From a virus: a DNA stretch of 64,000 nt. Each line of letters opens with the position of its first letter. Within the stretch, counting starts at the first letter, position 1. The stretch spans positions 1 to 64,000 of IMG/VR virus record IMGVR_UViG_3300025889_009691; one strand, given 5' to 3'. This document shows, in pieces, positions 34,071 to 41,805 of the stretch. The notes under the pieces were generated by a model. It was given only the letters and a program-made list of their open reading frames with translations, did not search any database and was not told the origin of the DNA. A program made the position numbers and the translations under genes.

Positions 34071-35577
34071 GGACCCTTTAGAAGGACAGACAGTACCCAC
34101 GAAAGAAATGGCGGAAAACCTATCCGACATTTTAGGCTGTACGGGTGCTCACAAAGTCGGTGATGACGCTTGGGGTCCTTGCGAGTCCGCTGAAGATTTG
34201 CAGCAGCTTATCAAGCTAGGTAATCCTGCTTTTCGTGAATGGAAAGAACGGCAGGGAAAGAAAACTGGCAGTAAAGAAATGCTGCGGTTGAAAGCCGCTA
34301 AAGGAAAGAGCGTGTTTTCTTCTCGGGCTGAAGCGGAGCAGGCTGCTGTCAAGTTAGGTTGTTTTGGGGCGCATCAAACTGCTCAAGGCAAGTGGGCACC
34401 TTGTGCTACACCTGAAGAGCGTAATGCTGCCCAAGGTAACGGCGGCAATGGGTCTGCGAGAGTTATTCGTGCTCAGCGGCCTGCCCGCAGAACTGTAACT
34501 AATGAGCGTAGGTGGGAGAATCTGCGTGAGCGTGGCCCACGTGGTATTGAAACTCTTCCCGGTGGCGGGCTTGTTTCTGGCAAGGCAGGTGTTTCGGATT
34601 CTTTTAAGCCGACTGCTGGTATGGTGTCGGAGGCTAAGAAGGGTTTGGAGTGGCGTAAAGAGTTTGGTCGTGGCGGCACTATGGTTGGTGTTGCTCGTGC
34701 TCGTGATATTGCGAACGGGAAGAACTTGCCGTATCGTACTGTGAAGCGGGTTAAGGCTTATTTTGATCGTCATCAGAGCGATTCAAAAGCTGGGGGTTAC
34801 CGTCCGGGCGAGAAGGGGTTTCCTTCTAATGGGCGCATTGCTTGGGCTTTGTGGGGTGGCGATGCCGGTTATACTTGGGCGAAGGCTATTGTTCGTCGTG
34901 TAGAGGGCGGCGAGAAGACGACGTTTGACACTATTGAGGAAAAGCGGTTCTATACGCAGAAGCGTCGGGAAGAGTACGCTAAGCGGGGTTGGGCGCTTCC
35001 TGACGGGTCGTATCCGATTAGAGATGTTGGTGATTTGCGGAACGCTATCCAAGCTTACGGTTTAGGTAAAGATAGAGAGGCCGCTAAGCGTCACATTATG
35101 AAACGTGCCCGTGCTTTGGGTAGGACTGAGTTGATTCCAGATAATTGGAAAGTTCGTGAGAAGGCTGCTAGAAAGTATGGGCCGAATGATCCGAAGACTC
35201 CTGCTAAACCGTCTGAACGTATTAGCGGTTCACGTCGAAACAAGCCGGGTACTGCTGCAAATACTCGTGGGGGGATTAAACTTTCGGCTGCGGTTGAAAA
35301 GTCTTTGAAAGAAAAGGTTAAGACTCACAACGAGAAGATGACGAAACGGAATAAAGATAGCCGTAAAGTTACGCTCGGCATGTTAAAAGCTGTGTGGCGA
35401 AGAGGCGCTGGAGCGTTTTCGCAGACTCATCGCCCGAAGATGGGGCGGCAGCAATGGGCTATGGGCCGTGTCAATGCGTTTCTTAAGTTAACGTCTAGCG
35501 GAAAACCATCAAATCCGAAGTATACAACCGACAACGACTTGCTTCCTAAAGGTCATCCACGGTCTACTCGCAAGTAG
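34063..35577 (+). CDS. multi-domain head-region protein with duplicated Cys/His motif
   Basis: A 504-residue basic protein from the ATG at 34063. Domain order: two Cys/His/Cys motifs (LGCTGAHKVGDDAWGPCESAEDL and LGCFGAHQTAQGKWAPCATPEE); GMVSEAKKGLEWRKEFGRGGTMVGVARARD with IAWALWGGDAGYTWAKA, a module common in phage head regions; RGWALPDGSYPIRDVGDLRNAIQA with KRHIMKRARALG (DUF6582-like, also in the 22 kb gene); and a C-terminal WRRGAGAFSQTHRPKMGRQQWAMGRVNAFL module ending near TDNDLLPKGHPRS. It lies just before the capsid gene. Probable roles are capsid assembly, processing or packaged DNA binding (inference). Confidence 0.7.
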   Translation: MAKDPLEGQTVPTKEMAENLSDILGCTGAHKVGDDAWGPCESAEDLQQLIKLGNPAFREWKERQGKKTGSKEMLRLKAAKGKSVFSSRAEAEQAAVKLGCFGAHQTAQGKWAPCATPEERNAAQGNGGNGSARVIRAQRPARRTVTNERRWENLRERGPRGIETLPGGGLVSGKAGVSDSFKPTAGMVSEAKKGLEWRKEFGRGGTMVGVARARDIANGKNLPYRTVKRVKAYFDRHQSDSKAGGYRPGEKGFPSNGRIAWALWGGDAGYTWAKAIVRRVEGGEKTTFDTIEEKRFYTQKRREEYAKRGWALPDGSYPIRDVGDLRNAIQAYGLGKDREAAKRHIMKRARALGRTELIPDNWKVREKAARKYGPNDPKTPAKPSERISGSRRNKPGTAANTRGGIKLSAAVEKSLKEKVKTHNEKMTKRNKDSRKVTLGMLKAVWRRGAGAFSQTHRPKMGRQQWAMGRVNAFLKLTSSGKPSNPKYTTDNDLLPKGHPRSTRK

Positions 35578-35765
35578 TATCGCTGGATTAAGGTTTGCGA
35601 TATACATTAGAATAGTACTGTTGCTTGCCGCAAGAGAATCTTGGGAAAGTTCCCGTGAACCCCTTTACGTAGGTGATAGCATAATACTTGACTGGTGTCA
35701 CCAGATTGTTGGGTCGCCTGTCATTAAAGTAAACATGTTAAACTCAAACCTTAAGGAGACTAAAC
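35578..35765 (+). promoter_or_regulatory. major capsid leader: candidate late promoter, palindromes and strong RBS
   Basis: ATAATACTTGAC at 35681-35692 recurs exactly before the tail sheath gene and may hold the -10 box and start point. GGGAAAGTTCCC (35643-35654) and CTGGTGTCACCAG (35692-35704) are palindromes on either side, possible operators or RNA hairpins. The leader ends with AAGGAG about 8 bases before the ATG. No clear -35 box is visible. Confidence 0.5.
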
Positions 35766-37052
35766 ATGAGTTTTGATGAAAGCCGACTCAACGAGCTGAA
35801 GTCTGCTCTTACCCAAAAGATGGATGAGCAGAAGCAGATCGCTGATTCGATGCAATTTGAGGGCACAACCCTCATCGCTGATGACGAAAAGAAGTCAGCA
35901 TTCCAGAATAACATGACCCAGATTCGTGAGATCAAGGGTCTTATTGAGGACATGAGCACTCTTCGTGACGTGTCCGCTTGGTCTTCAGAGGCCGAGTACA
36001 AGTCAGTTGCTGCTGAGGTTGCTGCTGGCGTTGAGTCAGAGGTTTCTCGTCACCGTTCAGTCGGTGATGCGTTCCTTAACTCAGAGGAGTTCAAGTCACT
36101 TCAGGGTGGCAAGGCTGGCGTAAACATGACCTCTCCGTTCATGGCCAAGTCGCTTCAGCAGAAGGACCTTTACTCAGGTCTTCCTACTGGCACTCCTGAC
36201 GCTTTCGGCGCTATTGAGCGTGACGGTATCGTCCCGATTGCTCAGCGTCGTAGCCGTGTGCGTGACCTTTTCCCGGCACGTACCACCAACTCAGCGGTTG
36301 TTGAGTACTTCCGTCAGACCGGCTTCACGAACAACGCTTCAGTTGTTCCTGAGTACTCGTCAGGCAACTTCGGTGCCAAGCCTCAGTCAACGATGACCTT
36401 CGTTGGTGAGCAGGCTCCGGTGCGGACGATTGCTCACTGGGAAGCCGCTCACCGTAACGTTCTTGCCGATGAGCCGCAGCTGCGTTCAATCATCGACAAC
36501 GAGCTTCTTTACGGTCTTCGTCTGACCGAGGATGCCCAGATTCTTTCCGGTGCTGGCACTGGTGAGGACCTTACTGGTATTCTCAACACCACTGACATCC
36601 AGACCTACGCATGGTCTGATGGCGCAACTTCACCTGTTGCTGACACCAAGGCCGATGCTCTCCGTCGTGCGGCTACTCTGGCATACCTTGCCTACTACGA
36701 GCCGACCGGCATCATCGTCCACCCGTCAGACTGGGAAGACATTGAGCTTACCAAGAACTCACAGGGCACGTACCTTCTTGCCATGTCAGTTGCTGGTGGC
36801 GCTGAGTCACGTGTCTGGCGTATCCCCGTCATTGACACTCCGGCCATCGCTGAGGGTACCGCTCTTGTCGGTGCGTTCGGTACTGGCGCTCAGCTGTACG
36901 ACCGTGAGGCTGCTTCAATCCGTATTTCGGAACAGCACTCAGACTTCTTCGTCCGCAACGCCATCGTGGTGCTTGCTGAAGAGCGTCTTGCCCTCGCTGT
37001 CAAGCGTCCCGAGGCGTTTGTGAAGGTCACCTTCGACGCCGAACCGAGCTGA
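35766..37052 (+). CDS. major capsid protein (HK97 fold)
   Basis: A 428-residue capsid protein. The N-terminal delta region is helical (RLNELKSALTQKMDEQKQI). The body has the phage_capsid family landmarks: GIVPIAQRRSRVRDLFPARTT, VVEYFRQTGF, VGEQAPVRTIAHWEAAHRNVLAD, DAQILSGAGTGEDLTGILNT, GIIVHPSDWEDIEL, and a C-terminal AIVVLAEERLALAVKRPEAFVKV. It uses many GC-ending codons compared with its neighbours, as expected for the most highly expressed protein. TTAAGGAG precedes the ATG, and a UUCG-loop terminator lies just downstream. Confidence 0.96.
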   Translation: MSFDESRLNELKSALTQKMDEQKQIADSMQFEGTTLIADDEKKSAFQNNMTQIREIKGLIEDMSTLRDVSAWSSEAEYKSVAAEVAAGVESEVSRHRSVGDAFLNSEEFKSLQGGKAGVNMTSPFMAKSLQQKDLYSGLPTGTPDAFGAIERDGIVPIAQRRSRVRDLFPARTTNSAVVEYFRQTGFTNNASVVPEYSSGNFGAKPQSTMTFVGEQAPVRTIAHWEAAHRNVLADEPQLRSIIDNELLYGLRLTEDAQILSGAGTGEDLTGILNTTDIQTYAWSDGATSPVADTKADALRRAATLAYLAYYEPTGIIVHPSDWEDIELTKNSQGTYLLAMSVAGGAESRVWRIPVIDTPAIAEGTALVGAFGTGAQLYDREAASIRISEQHSDFFVRNAIVVLAEERLALAVKRPEAFVKVTFDAEPS

Positions 37053-37101
37053 TCCTAGAGATCAACTTAAGAGTTGCTAAAACTTAGCGACTAGTTCAAA
37101 G

Positions 37102-37129
37102 GCCCCCCGGCTTCGGTCGGGGGGCTTTT
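37102..37129 (+). terminator. rho-independent terminator after the major capsid gene
   Basis: A 10-bp stem GCCCCCCGGC / GTCGGGGGGC (one G-T pair) with a TTCG tetraloop is followed by TTTT. A TATAAT box begins two bases after it. Confidence 0.92.
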
Positions 37130-37131
37130 GC

Positions 37132-37137
37132 TATAAT
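37132..37137 (+). promoter_or_regulatory. -10 box, leaderless type
   Basis: TATAAT, 5 bases before the ATG at 37143. The usual -35 position falls within the terminator hairpin and shows no good match. Confidence 0.55.
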
Positions 37138-37142
37138 AGGGT

Positions 37143-37880
37143 ATGCCTATCTTTGAAGAAGATTCAGATTTGCCTATACCTACGTGGACTCGTGATGAAG
37201 TAGTGGTGCTTGAGTCTATTGATGAGTTTTATTCTGCTGGTATTATCAACATGCTTCAGTTTTTGGTTGCTGAAGAAGGCGCTGTTCTGGATGAGACAAT
37301 TGATTTGACTTTGGTCATGCACTCTGTTGTTAATGCTCACAATGATAAGTATTCGTTTGATCAGACAGATATTTTGTTGGCGTTGGCAAGCGAGTTTTGT
37401 TTGATTGATTCGGTTCATGACCGGCAGGTGCTGGCGGGTATTGAGTTGCTGGACAATGCTGTTCTGTACTTAGCGATGCACGACGAGCCTGACTATGCGT
37501 TAGAGGCGGCTGTGTGTCTCAGTCAAAGCAGCAGATCAATTATGCAAGTGTCAGCGGTACTTCCGTCTTTGTCGTTGTTTGGGCATTGGGAAGAATTTGC
37601 TGCTGTAATCATTAGTTCTATATTGACGCAGCGTGCCACATGTAGTAGAATGTCTGTACTGTACTCTGCTATAGAAACTCTAAATGTAGGGGTTGACAGC
37701 AAAGTTGACTTTGTGGATTACATCCGAAAGTTGTGTGCTGTCAATTTGCTTTCTCTGGAGATGCCGAAGTCATCTCAAGGAGAAGCATCAGTTCATTTAA
37801 ATACCCAGGCAGCTGGGTTGTTTTTGCTCTTCTCTAACAGAGTGGAGTTAGCGAAAGAACTAGCAAGCTTGTCAGTTTGA
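37143..37880 (+). CDS. hypothetical protein between the capsid gene and ribonucleotide reductase
   Basis: A 245-residue mainly helical protein (VLESIDEFYSAGIINMLQFLV; QTDILLALASEFCLI; ELLDNAVLYLAM; AGLFLLFSNRVELAKELASL), with no recognised motif. It follows the capsid terminator and has its own -10 box, so it marks the start of a new unit. A long hairpin lies after its stop. Confidence 0.6.
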   Translation: MPIFEEDSDLPIPTWTRDEVVVLESIDEFYSAGIINMLQFLVAEEGAVLDETIDLTLVMHSVVNAHNDKYSFDQTDILLALASEFCLIDSVHDRQVLAGIELLDNAVLYLAMHDEPDYALEAAVCLSQSSRSIMQVSAVLPSLSLFGHWEEFAAVIISSILTQRATCSRMSVLYSAIETLNVGVDSKVDFVDYIRKLCAVNLLSLEMPKSSQGEASVHLNTQAAGLFLLFSNRVELAKELASLSV

Positions 37881-37973
37881 CATGCTGCCACGTTCATGGT
37901 AGCATGATCTAGCAAGATTTTTGCAACTCTCACAATGACTTGACGATTGTAGTTCATTGTGGGTGGCTACAAT
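37880..37973 (+). other. inverted repeats upstream of the ribonucleotide reductase gene
   Basis: A 10-bp hairpin CATGCTGCCA / TGGTAGCATG (37880-37905, one G-T pair, 6-base loop) is followed by ATTGTAG ... CTACAAT (37946-37952 and 37967-37973). TTGACG at 37940 and TACAAT at 37968 are spaced too far apart for a normal promoter. The arrangement could be an operator or a regulated leader. I see no cobalamin-riboswitch B12 box. Confidence 0.45.
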
Positions 37974-38024
37974 AGTAAAACCATTATTTTTATACACACG
38001 TTCACAGCCATAGGAGGACATAAG

Positions 38025-39980
38025 GTGAACCCTTTTTTCATTTCAGACGACCACGCTAACGACTACGCAGACAAGATGCCTCCTTGGGGTTTCAACGGTC
38101 TGGGGTATGTAACGTATAAGCGTACTTATGCCCGACCTATTTTTGAAGGCAACACTGACGTTATTGAACGCACTGAGGAATGGCATGAGACTATTCAGCG
38201 AGTTGTTAACGGTGCACAGAACATTGGTGCCCAGTTGACACAGGATGAGGCTGAGCGTCTGTATGATTACTTGTTTAACTTGAAGGGTTCTGTTGCTGGT
38301 CGAATGCTTTGGCAGTTAGGTACTCCTAACAACCAGCGTTTGGGCGGCGACTCACTTGTGAACTGCTGGTTTGTTGACGTTCAGAAGCCTTCAGATTTTT
38401 CGTGGTCTGTTGAGCGCCTTATGCTTGGCGGCGGCGTAGGATTCTCATGCGATAAGCCTGAGCGTCTTGGTGTCGTCCGTAGTGCGTGGGTTTCCCATCA
38501 GGATGAGAACGATTCAGATTTCATTGTTCCTGATACTCGTGAGGGATGGGCTGAACTGATCCGTAAGGTGTTTGAATGCTACCTTGGCGATGATGACAAC
38601 CCTCGCTGGATGACATATGCAACTCATTTGATTCGTCCCGCTGGAGTTCCCATTAAGACGTTTGGTGGAACTGCTTCAGGACCTGAAATTCTTATCTCTG
38701 GTGTTGAAAAGATTTGCAAGGTGCTAGACGGTGCTGTTGGCCGCACGCTTACTTCCGTTGAGGTTCTTGACTGCATGAACATCATTGGCTCTATTGTTGT
38801 TGCCGGTAACGTTCGTCGCAGCGCTGAAATTGCGGTTGGCCGTCTTGACGATGAAGATTACCTGATGGCGAAGCGTTGGGACCTTGGCGATATTCCTATT
38901 GAGCGGGCCATGTCGAACAATACTGTTTTTGTTTCTCCTGAAGAAATGAAGGATATGCCTGATTTGATTTGGGAAGGGTACAAGGGCAACGGCGAACCTT
39001 ACGGGTTCTTTAACCTAGAAGCTTCACGTCAGTTTGGCCGCATGGGCGAAGAGCGTCCTGATCCTTCAATTGTTGGCGTTAACCCTTGCGCTGAAATCCC
39101 TCTGGCTAACCGTGAGTCGTGCAATCTGTCTGAGATTTTCCTTCCCATGATTGATTCACCTGAGCAGCTTAAGGATGTTGCCAAGTTGCTGTACAAGGTC
39201 CAGAAGGCTACTGCCGCTTTGTCGTACCTTGATCCTGCGTCTGATAAGATCACTTCTCAGAACATGCGTTTGGGTCTTGGTATTACTGGTGTTGCTCAGG
39301 CTCTTGACAAGATTGATTGGCTAGATGAGACTTACACTGAACTGCGTGAGTTGGATGCTGCGTGGTCAGAGGAGCGTGGCTGGCCTGAGTCTGTTCGTCT
39401 TACCACGATTAAGCCTTCTGGTACGCTTAGCCTTCTTCCCGGTGTGACCCCCGGTGTTCACCCCGGCTTTAGCCAGTACTTCGTTAAGCGTATGCGTATG
39501 TCTGCTACGGATGTGCTTGTAAACTACTGCAGGTCAAAGGGGTTCTATGTAGAGCCTCTGCGTAACTTTGATGGTTCAGAAGATCATCGGACGGTGGTTG
39601 TAGAGTTCCCTTGTGCGTTCCCTGAGGGCACTGTGTTGGCTGAGGATATGACTGCTATTGAGCAGATGGACCTTGTTCGCCGTTTGCAGAAGGTTTGGGC
39701 AGACAACGCTATTTCGGTGACTGTCTACTACAAGAGCGAAGAGCTTGACGGTATCCGTGAGTACCTTGCGGAGCATTGGAGCGAGATGAAGTCTGTTTCG
39801 TTCTTGCTGCATAGCGAGCACGGGTTTGATCAGGCCCCTATGGGGGAGTTGACGAAGGACGAGTATGAAACCGTGCTTAAGACCACTTCGCCTCTTGGAG
39901 AGAAGCTTACTGGTTCAACTATCATGTCGGACGACGAGTTCGATGCGGAGTGCGCCACTGGAGCTTGCCCTATCCGATAA
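38025..39980 (+). CDS. ribonucleoside-triphosphate reductase, class II (adenosylcobalamin-dependent)
   Basis: A 651-residue monomeric class II reductase. Landmarks are GSVAGRMLWQLGTP, MLGGGVGFSCDKPERLG, GNVRRSAEIAVGR, VGVNPCAEIPLANRESCNLSE (with the radical-site Cys and Glu), IKPSGTLSLLPGVTPGVHPGF and a C-terminal redox pair ECATGACPIR. It makes deoxyribonucleotides using host cobalamin and no oxygen. The GTG at 38025 is chosen because AGGAGG lies 7 bases upstream; codons further upstream precede that site. No partner subunit is expected for this class. Its peroxiredoxin neighbour may supply or protect redox balance (inference). Confidence 0.95.
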   Translation: MNPFFISDDHANDYADKMPPWGFNGLGYVTYKRTYARPIFEGNTDVIERTEEWHETIQRVVNGAQNIGAQLTQDEAERLYDYLFNLKGSVAGRMLWQLGTPNNQRLGGDSLVNCWFVDVQKPSDFSWSVERLMLGGGVGFSCDKPERLGVVRSAWVSHQDENDSDFIVPDTREGWAELIRKVFECYLGDDDNPRWMTYATHLIRPAGVPIKTFGGTASGPEILISGVEKICKVLDGAVGRTLTSVEVLDCMNIIGSIVVAGNVRRSAEIAVGRLDDEDYLMAKRWDLGDIPIERAMSNNTVFVSPEEMKDMPDLIWEGYKGNGEPYGFFNLEASRQFGRMGEERPDPSIVGVNPCAEIPLANRESCNLSEIFLPMIDSPEQLKDVAKLLYKVQKATAALSYLDPASDKITSQNMRLGLGITGVAQALDKIDWLDETYTELRELDAAWSEERGWPESVRLTTIKPSGTLSLLPGVTPGVHPGFSQYFVKRMRMSATDVLVNYCRSKGFYVEPLRNFDGSEDHRTVVVEFPCAFPEGTVLAEDMTAIEQMDLVRRLQKVWADNAISVTVYYKSEELDGIREYLAEHWSEMKSVSFLLHSEHGFDQAPMGELTKDEYETVLKTTSPLGEKLTGSTIMSDDEFDAECATGACPIR

Positions 39981-39981
39981 T

Positions 39982-40010
39982 TTGACTTCCGCCAAAGGGG
40001 CGGGTATAAT
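39982..40010 (+). promoter_or_regulatory. leaderless-type promoter, consensus quality
   Basis: TTGACT (39982-39987), a 17-base spacer, TATAAT (40005-40010), then 6 bases to the ATG at 40017. It is the best match in the window. Confidence 0.88.
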
Positions 40011-40016
40011 ATGTTC

Positions 40017-40529
40017 ATGATTGGATTGAATGAACAGTTTCCCCCCTTTGGCGCAGTCGGTGTTACGGCGTCAAACGAATTTACTAATGTAAGCCTAGAC
40101 GACTTTGATGGTCGTTGGAAGGTATTCTATTTTTACCCTAAGGACTTTACGTTTATCTGTCCTACTGAGATTAAGGAAATGGATCGTGTTCTTGATGAGG
40201 ATGCGGTTGTTGTTGGTTTCAGTGGCGACAATGAGTTCTGCAAGTTGAATTGGAAGAAGTCCAACGACCTGATTAGAGACATCAGGCATACTCTTGTGGC
40301 TGATACAGGTCTGTATTTGGCTGAGTACTTGGGTGTGGTTGATGACTCAGAAGGCGTCGCTTTGCGTGCCACGTTTATTGTTGACCCTATGAATGTCATC
40401 AGGTCAATTACTGTAAACGATGTGGACACTGGCCGTAACGTAGATGAGACTATTCGTACTCTAAACGCTATTCGTGCGGGCGGTCTTACTGGGTGTTCTT
40501 GGACTCCCGGCGACACGTTTGTTGGCTGA
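40017..40529 (+). CDS. peroxiredoxin (AhpC/TSA-like)
   Basis: A 170-residue thiol peroxidase. YFYPKDFTFICPTEIKEMD holds the peroxidatic Cys in the AhpC-type F-x-C-P-T-E motif, VVGFSGDNEFCKLNW follows, and RATFIVDP...IRSITVND is the conserved late strand. The C-terminal GGLTGCSWTPGDTFV carries a Cys in the place of the usual V-C-P-A-x-W resolving site. Such enzymes reduce hydrogen and organic peroxides. The promoter geometry favours the ATG at 40017 over one at 40011 touching the -10 box. A phage peroxiredoxin is unusual; it may protect the reductase or counter host oxidative stress. Confidence 0.9.
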   Translation: MIGLNEQFPPFGAVGVTASNEFTNVSLDDFDGRWKVFYFYPKDFTFICPTEIKEMDRVLDEDAVVVGFSGDNEFCKLNWKKSNDLIRDIRHTLVADTGLYLAEYLGVVDDSEGVALRATFIVDPMNVIRSITVNDVDTGRNVDETIRTLNAIRAGGLTGCSWTPGDTFVG

Positions 40530-40551
40530 TTTTTTATTATAGTCAGTAAAC

Positions 40552-40715
40552 TTGCACTGTTGTGCAACTTGGGGATATAGATTATTTCTTGTACCGGCAA
40601 GAATGACTAACCCCAAGGAGGTTGATTGTGGATATCGGTTAAGACGCCGGTAACCGATATGCGATCAAGTATCTGAGCGGGGTTCGGTCATTGCACCGGA
40701 CCCCGTTCTTGTTTT
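40552..40715 (+). ncRNA. candidate small structured RNA with its own promoter and terminator
   Basis: Promoter: TTGCAC (40552-40557), an 18-base spacer and TATAGA (40576-40581). The following 125 bases fold strongly: CTTG/CAAG (about 40588-40602), a 10-bp ATATCGGTTA/TAACCGATAT stem (40632-40660) and the terminator (40678-40715). AAGGAGG at 40615-40621 precedes only a very short frame (GTG at 40628 then a stop after four codons). CTTGGGG (40568) could pair with CCCCAAG (40611) and mask it. It could be an sRNA or a leader peptide attenuator. Confidence 0.5.
40678..40715 (+). terminator. rho-independent terminator
   Basis: An 11-bp stem from CGGGGTTCGGT to ACCGGACCCCG (one T-G pair) with a 6-base loop is followed by TTCTTGTTTT. 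The -35 box of the next gene lies within its loop. Confidence 0.9.
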
Positions 40716-40720
40716 AGAAT
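40691..40720 (+). promoter_or_regulatory. leaderless-type promoter
   Basis: TTGCAC (40691-40696), an 18-base spacer, TAGAAT (40715-40720), then 6 bases to the ATG at 40727. Confidence 0.7.
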
Positions 40721-40726
40721 ATTGTT

Positions 40727-41092
40727 ATGACTTCGCTTCAAGAACTGCACGAGCATAAGCTACACGTGGACTTAATGTATCTTGCTGATATGGTGGAAGT
40801 TGCTGGAGTTTCTCAAACGGTTCCTGTCGATGCTGAGGGGGCCGTTTCTTTGTCTTATGCGATAGCCATGCTGTGTGGTGCGACTGCATATCCGCATGTA
40901 GATGACTTTGCTCATTTGTTGGAGATTGTGCCTGCGGTTAATCGCCGCAGGTTTATTTATTGTTGGGATGCGTTAGAGTTTGAGTTTGGTAGCGATATTG
41001 TGTCTTGGTCTGAGCATGTTGGAACCGTAGCTACTGTTAAAGGTATTCGTCGTTTAGCAAAAGAAATTGAGCATTTCAAAGTTTCCCCTTGA
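40727..41092 (+). CDS. hypothetical protein
   Basis: A 121-residue, mostly helical protein (LQELHEHKLHVDLMYLADMVEV; AVNRRRFIYCWDALEFEFG), with no recognised motif. Its promoter lies inside the preceding terminator, and the next promoter's -35 overlaps its stop codon, so it appears to be transcribed as a single gene. Confidence 0.6.
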   Translation: MTSLQELHEHKLHVDLMYLADMVEVAGVSQTVPVDAEGAVSLSYAIAMLCGATAYPHVDDFAHLLEIVPAVNRRRFIYCWDALEFEFGSDIVSWSEHVGTVATVKGIRRLAKEIEHFKVSP

Positions 41093-41117
41093 CATGGTAG
41101 ACGCTATTCACTAATAT
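41089..41117 (+). promoter_or_regulatory. leaderless-type promoter
   Basis: TTGACA (41089-41094), a 17-base spacer, TAATAT (41112-41117), then 6 bases to the ATG at 41124. Confidence 0.82.
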
Positions 41118-41123
41118 AGTTCT

Positions 41124-41513
41124 ATGAATCATGATATGAGATGGCGAAGGCACTATGAAGCCTTACTTCAATACAATGATCGTTTTGGAGACGCACTAGT
41201 TCCGAGCGGCCACGTTGAGTTTTTAGACTCCGGGGAAGAACTGAATTTAGGGAACTGGGTAAGTTACATGCGGACACGGTATCGACAAAACGCATTGCCA
41301 GCCCAACGAGTTGCTCTGCTAGAATCTATTCCTTCATGGGAGTGGGGGCCGGTGCGACCGGGACCAAAATCTAGAGATGTTGTATTAGTAAGAAATAACG
41401 AAATTATATCCAAGCACATGTCGGGCGGTGTGCCGTTGTCTACGTTAGCCCGAGAGTATGGTTTATCACGCCAAAGAATTCATCAAATAATTAAGGAGAA
41501 CACAAATGCGTAA
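41124..41513 (+). CDS. helicase-associated domain fused to a sigma-like HTH
   Basis: A 129-residue protein in two parts. Residues 6-75 match the helicase-associated (HA) repeat: WRRHYEALLQYNDRFGDALVPSG, LNLGNWVSYMRTRYRQNALP, RVALLESIPSWEWG. The C-terminal 40 residues form a helix-turn-helix of the sigma-70 region 4 kind, GVPLSTLAREYGLSRQRIHQIIKE. HA repeats bind nucleic acid in helicases; a stand-alone HA with HTH suggests a DNA-binding regulator. It has a leaderless-type promoter and overlaps the next gene by 8 bases. Confidence 0.75.
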   Translation: MNHDMRWRRHYEALLQYNDRFGDALVPSGHVEFLDSGEELNLGNWVSYMRTRYRQNALPAQRVALLESIPSWEWGPVRPGPKSRDVVLVRNNEIISKHMSGGVPLSTLAREYGLSRQRIHQIIKENTNA

Positions 41514-41805
41514 TTCAGAAGAATGGGAACGAGTACTAAATCAGATGACTGAAAACAGTCAGCCAAAACCTAAGGTTACCCTGGGTATCTTGATCTCTGC
41601 TTTAATTTCAGTAGCAGCGATTAGTGCTTTTGGCGGTATGGCTATCATGCTGCTAAATATGGTCGTAAACAGTGCGTGGCCCAACCTAGACGTTTTGCGT
41701 CCCGGTATCGGCTATCGTCACGGAGCAGCTATTTTTGCTATCTGGTTTATCTGGTTTGGTTTTAAGACGCAGGTTGCAAACAACATTACTAAGGGAGAAG
41801 GCTAA
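41506..41805 (+). CDS. membrane protein with two transmembrane segments
   Basis: A 99-residue protein with hydrophobic segments at about residues 25-49 (TLGILISALISVAAISAFGG on) and 69-84 (AAIFAIWFIWFGF), and a polar N-terminus. AAGGAG precedes the ATG at 41506. It overlaps the previous gene and its stop overlaps the next start (TAATG). Function unknown; a superinfection-exclusion or lysis role would be a guess. Confidence 0.6.
   Translation: MRNSEEWERVLNQMTENSQPKPKVTLGILISALISVAAISAFGGMAIMLLNMVVNSAWPNLDVLRPGIGYRHGAAIFAIWFIWFGFKTQVANNITKGEG

Noticed and set aside
37880-38024. Cobalamin riboswitch before the class II ribonucleotide reductase
   Set aside because: No B12-box-like sequence is present and the space (about 145 bases) is short for that riboswitch.
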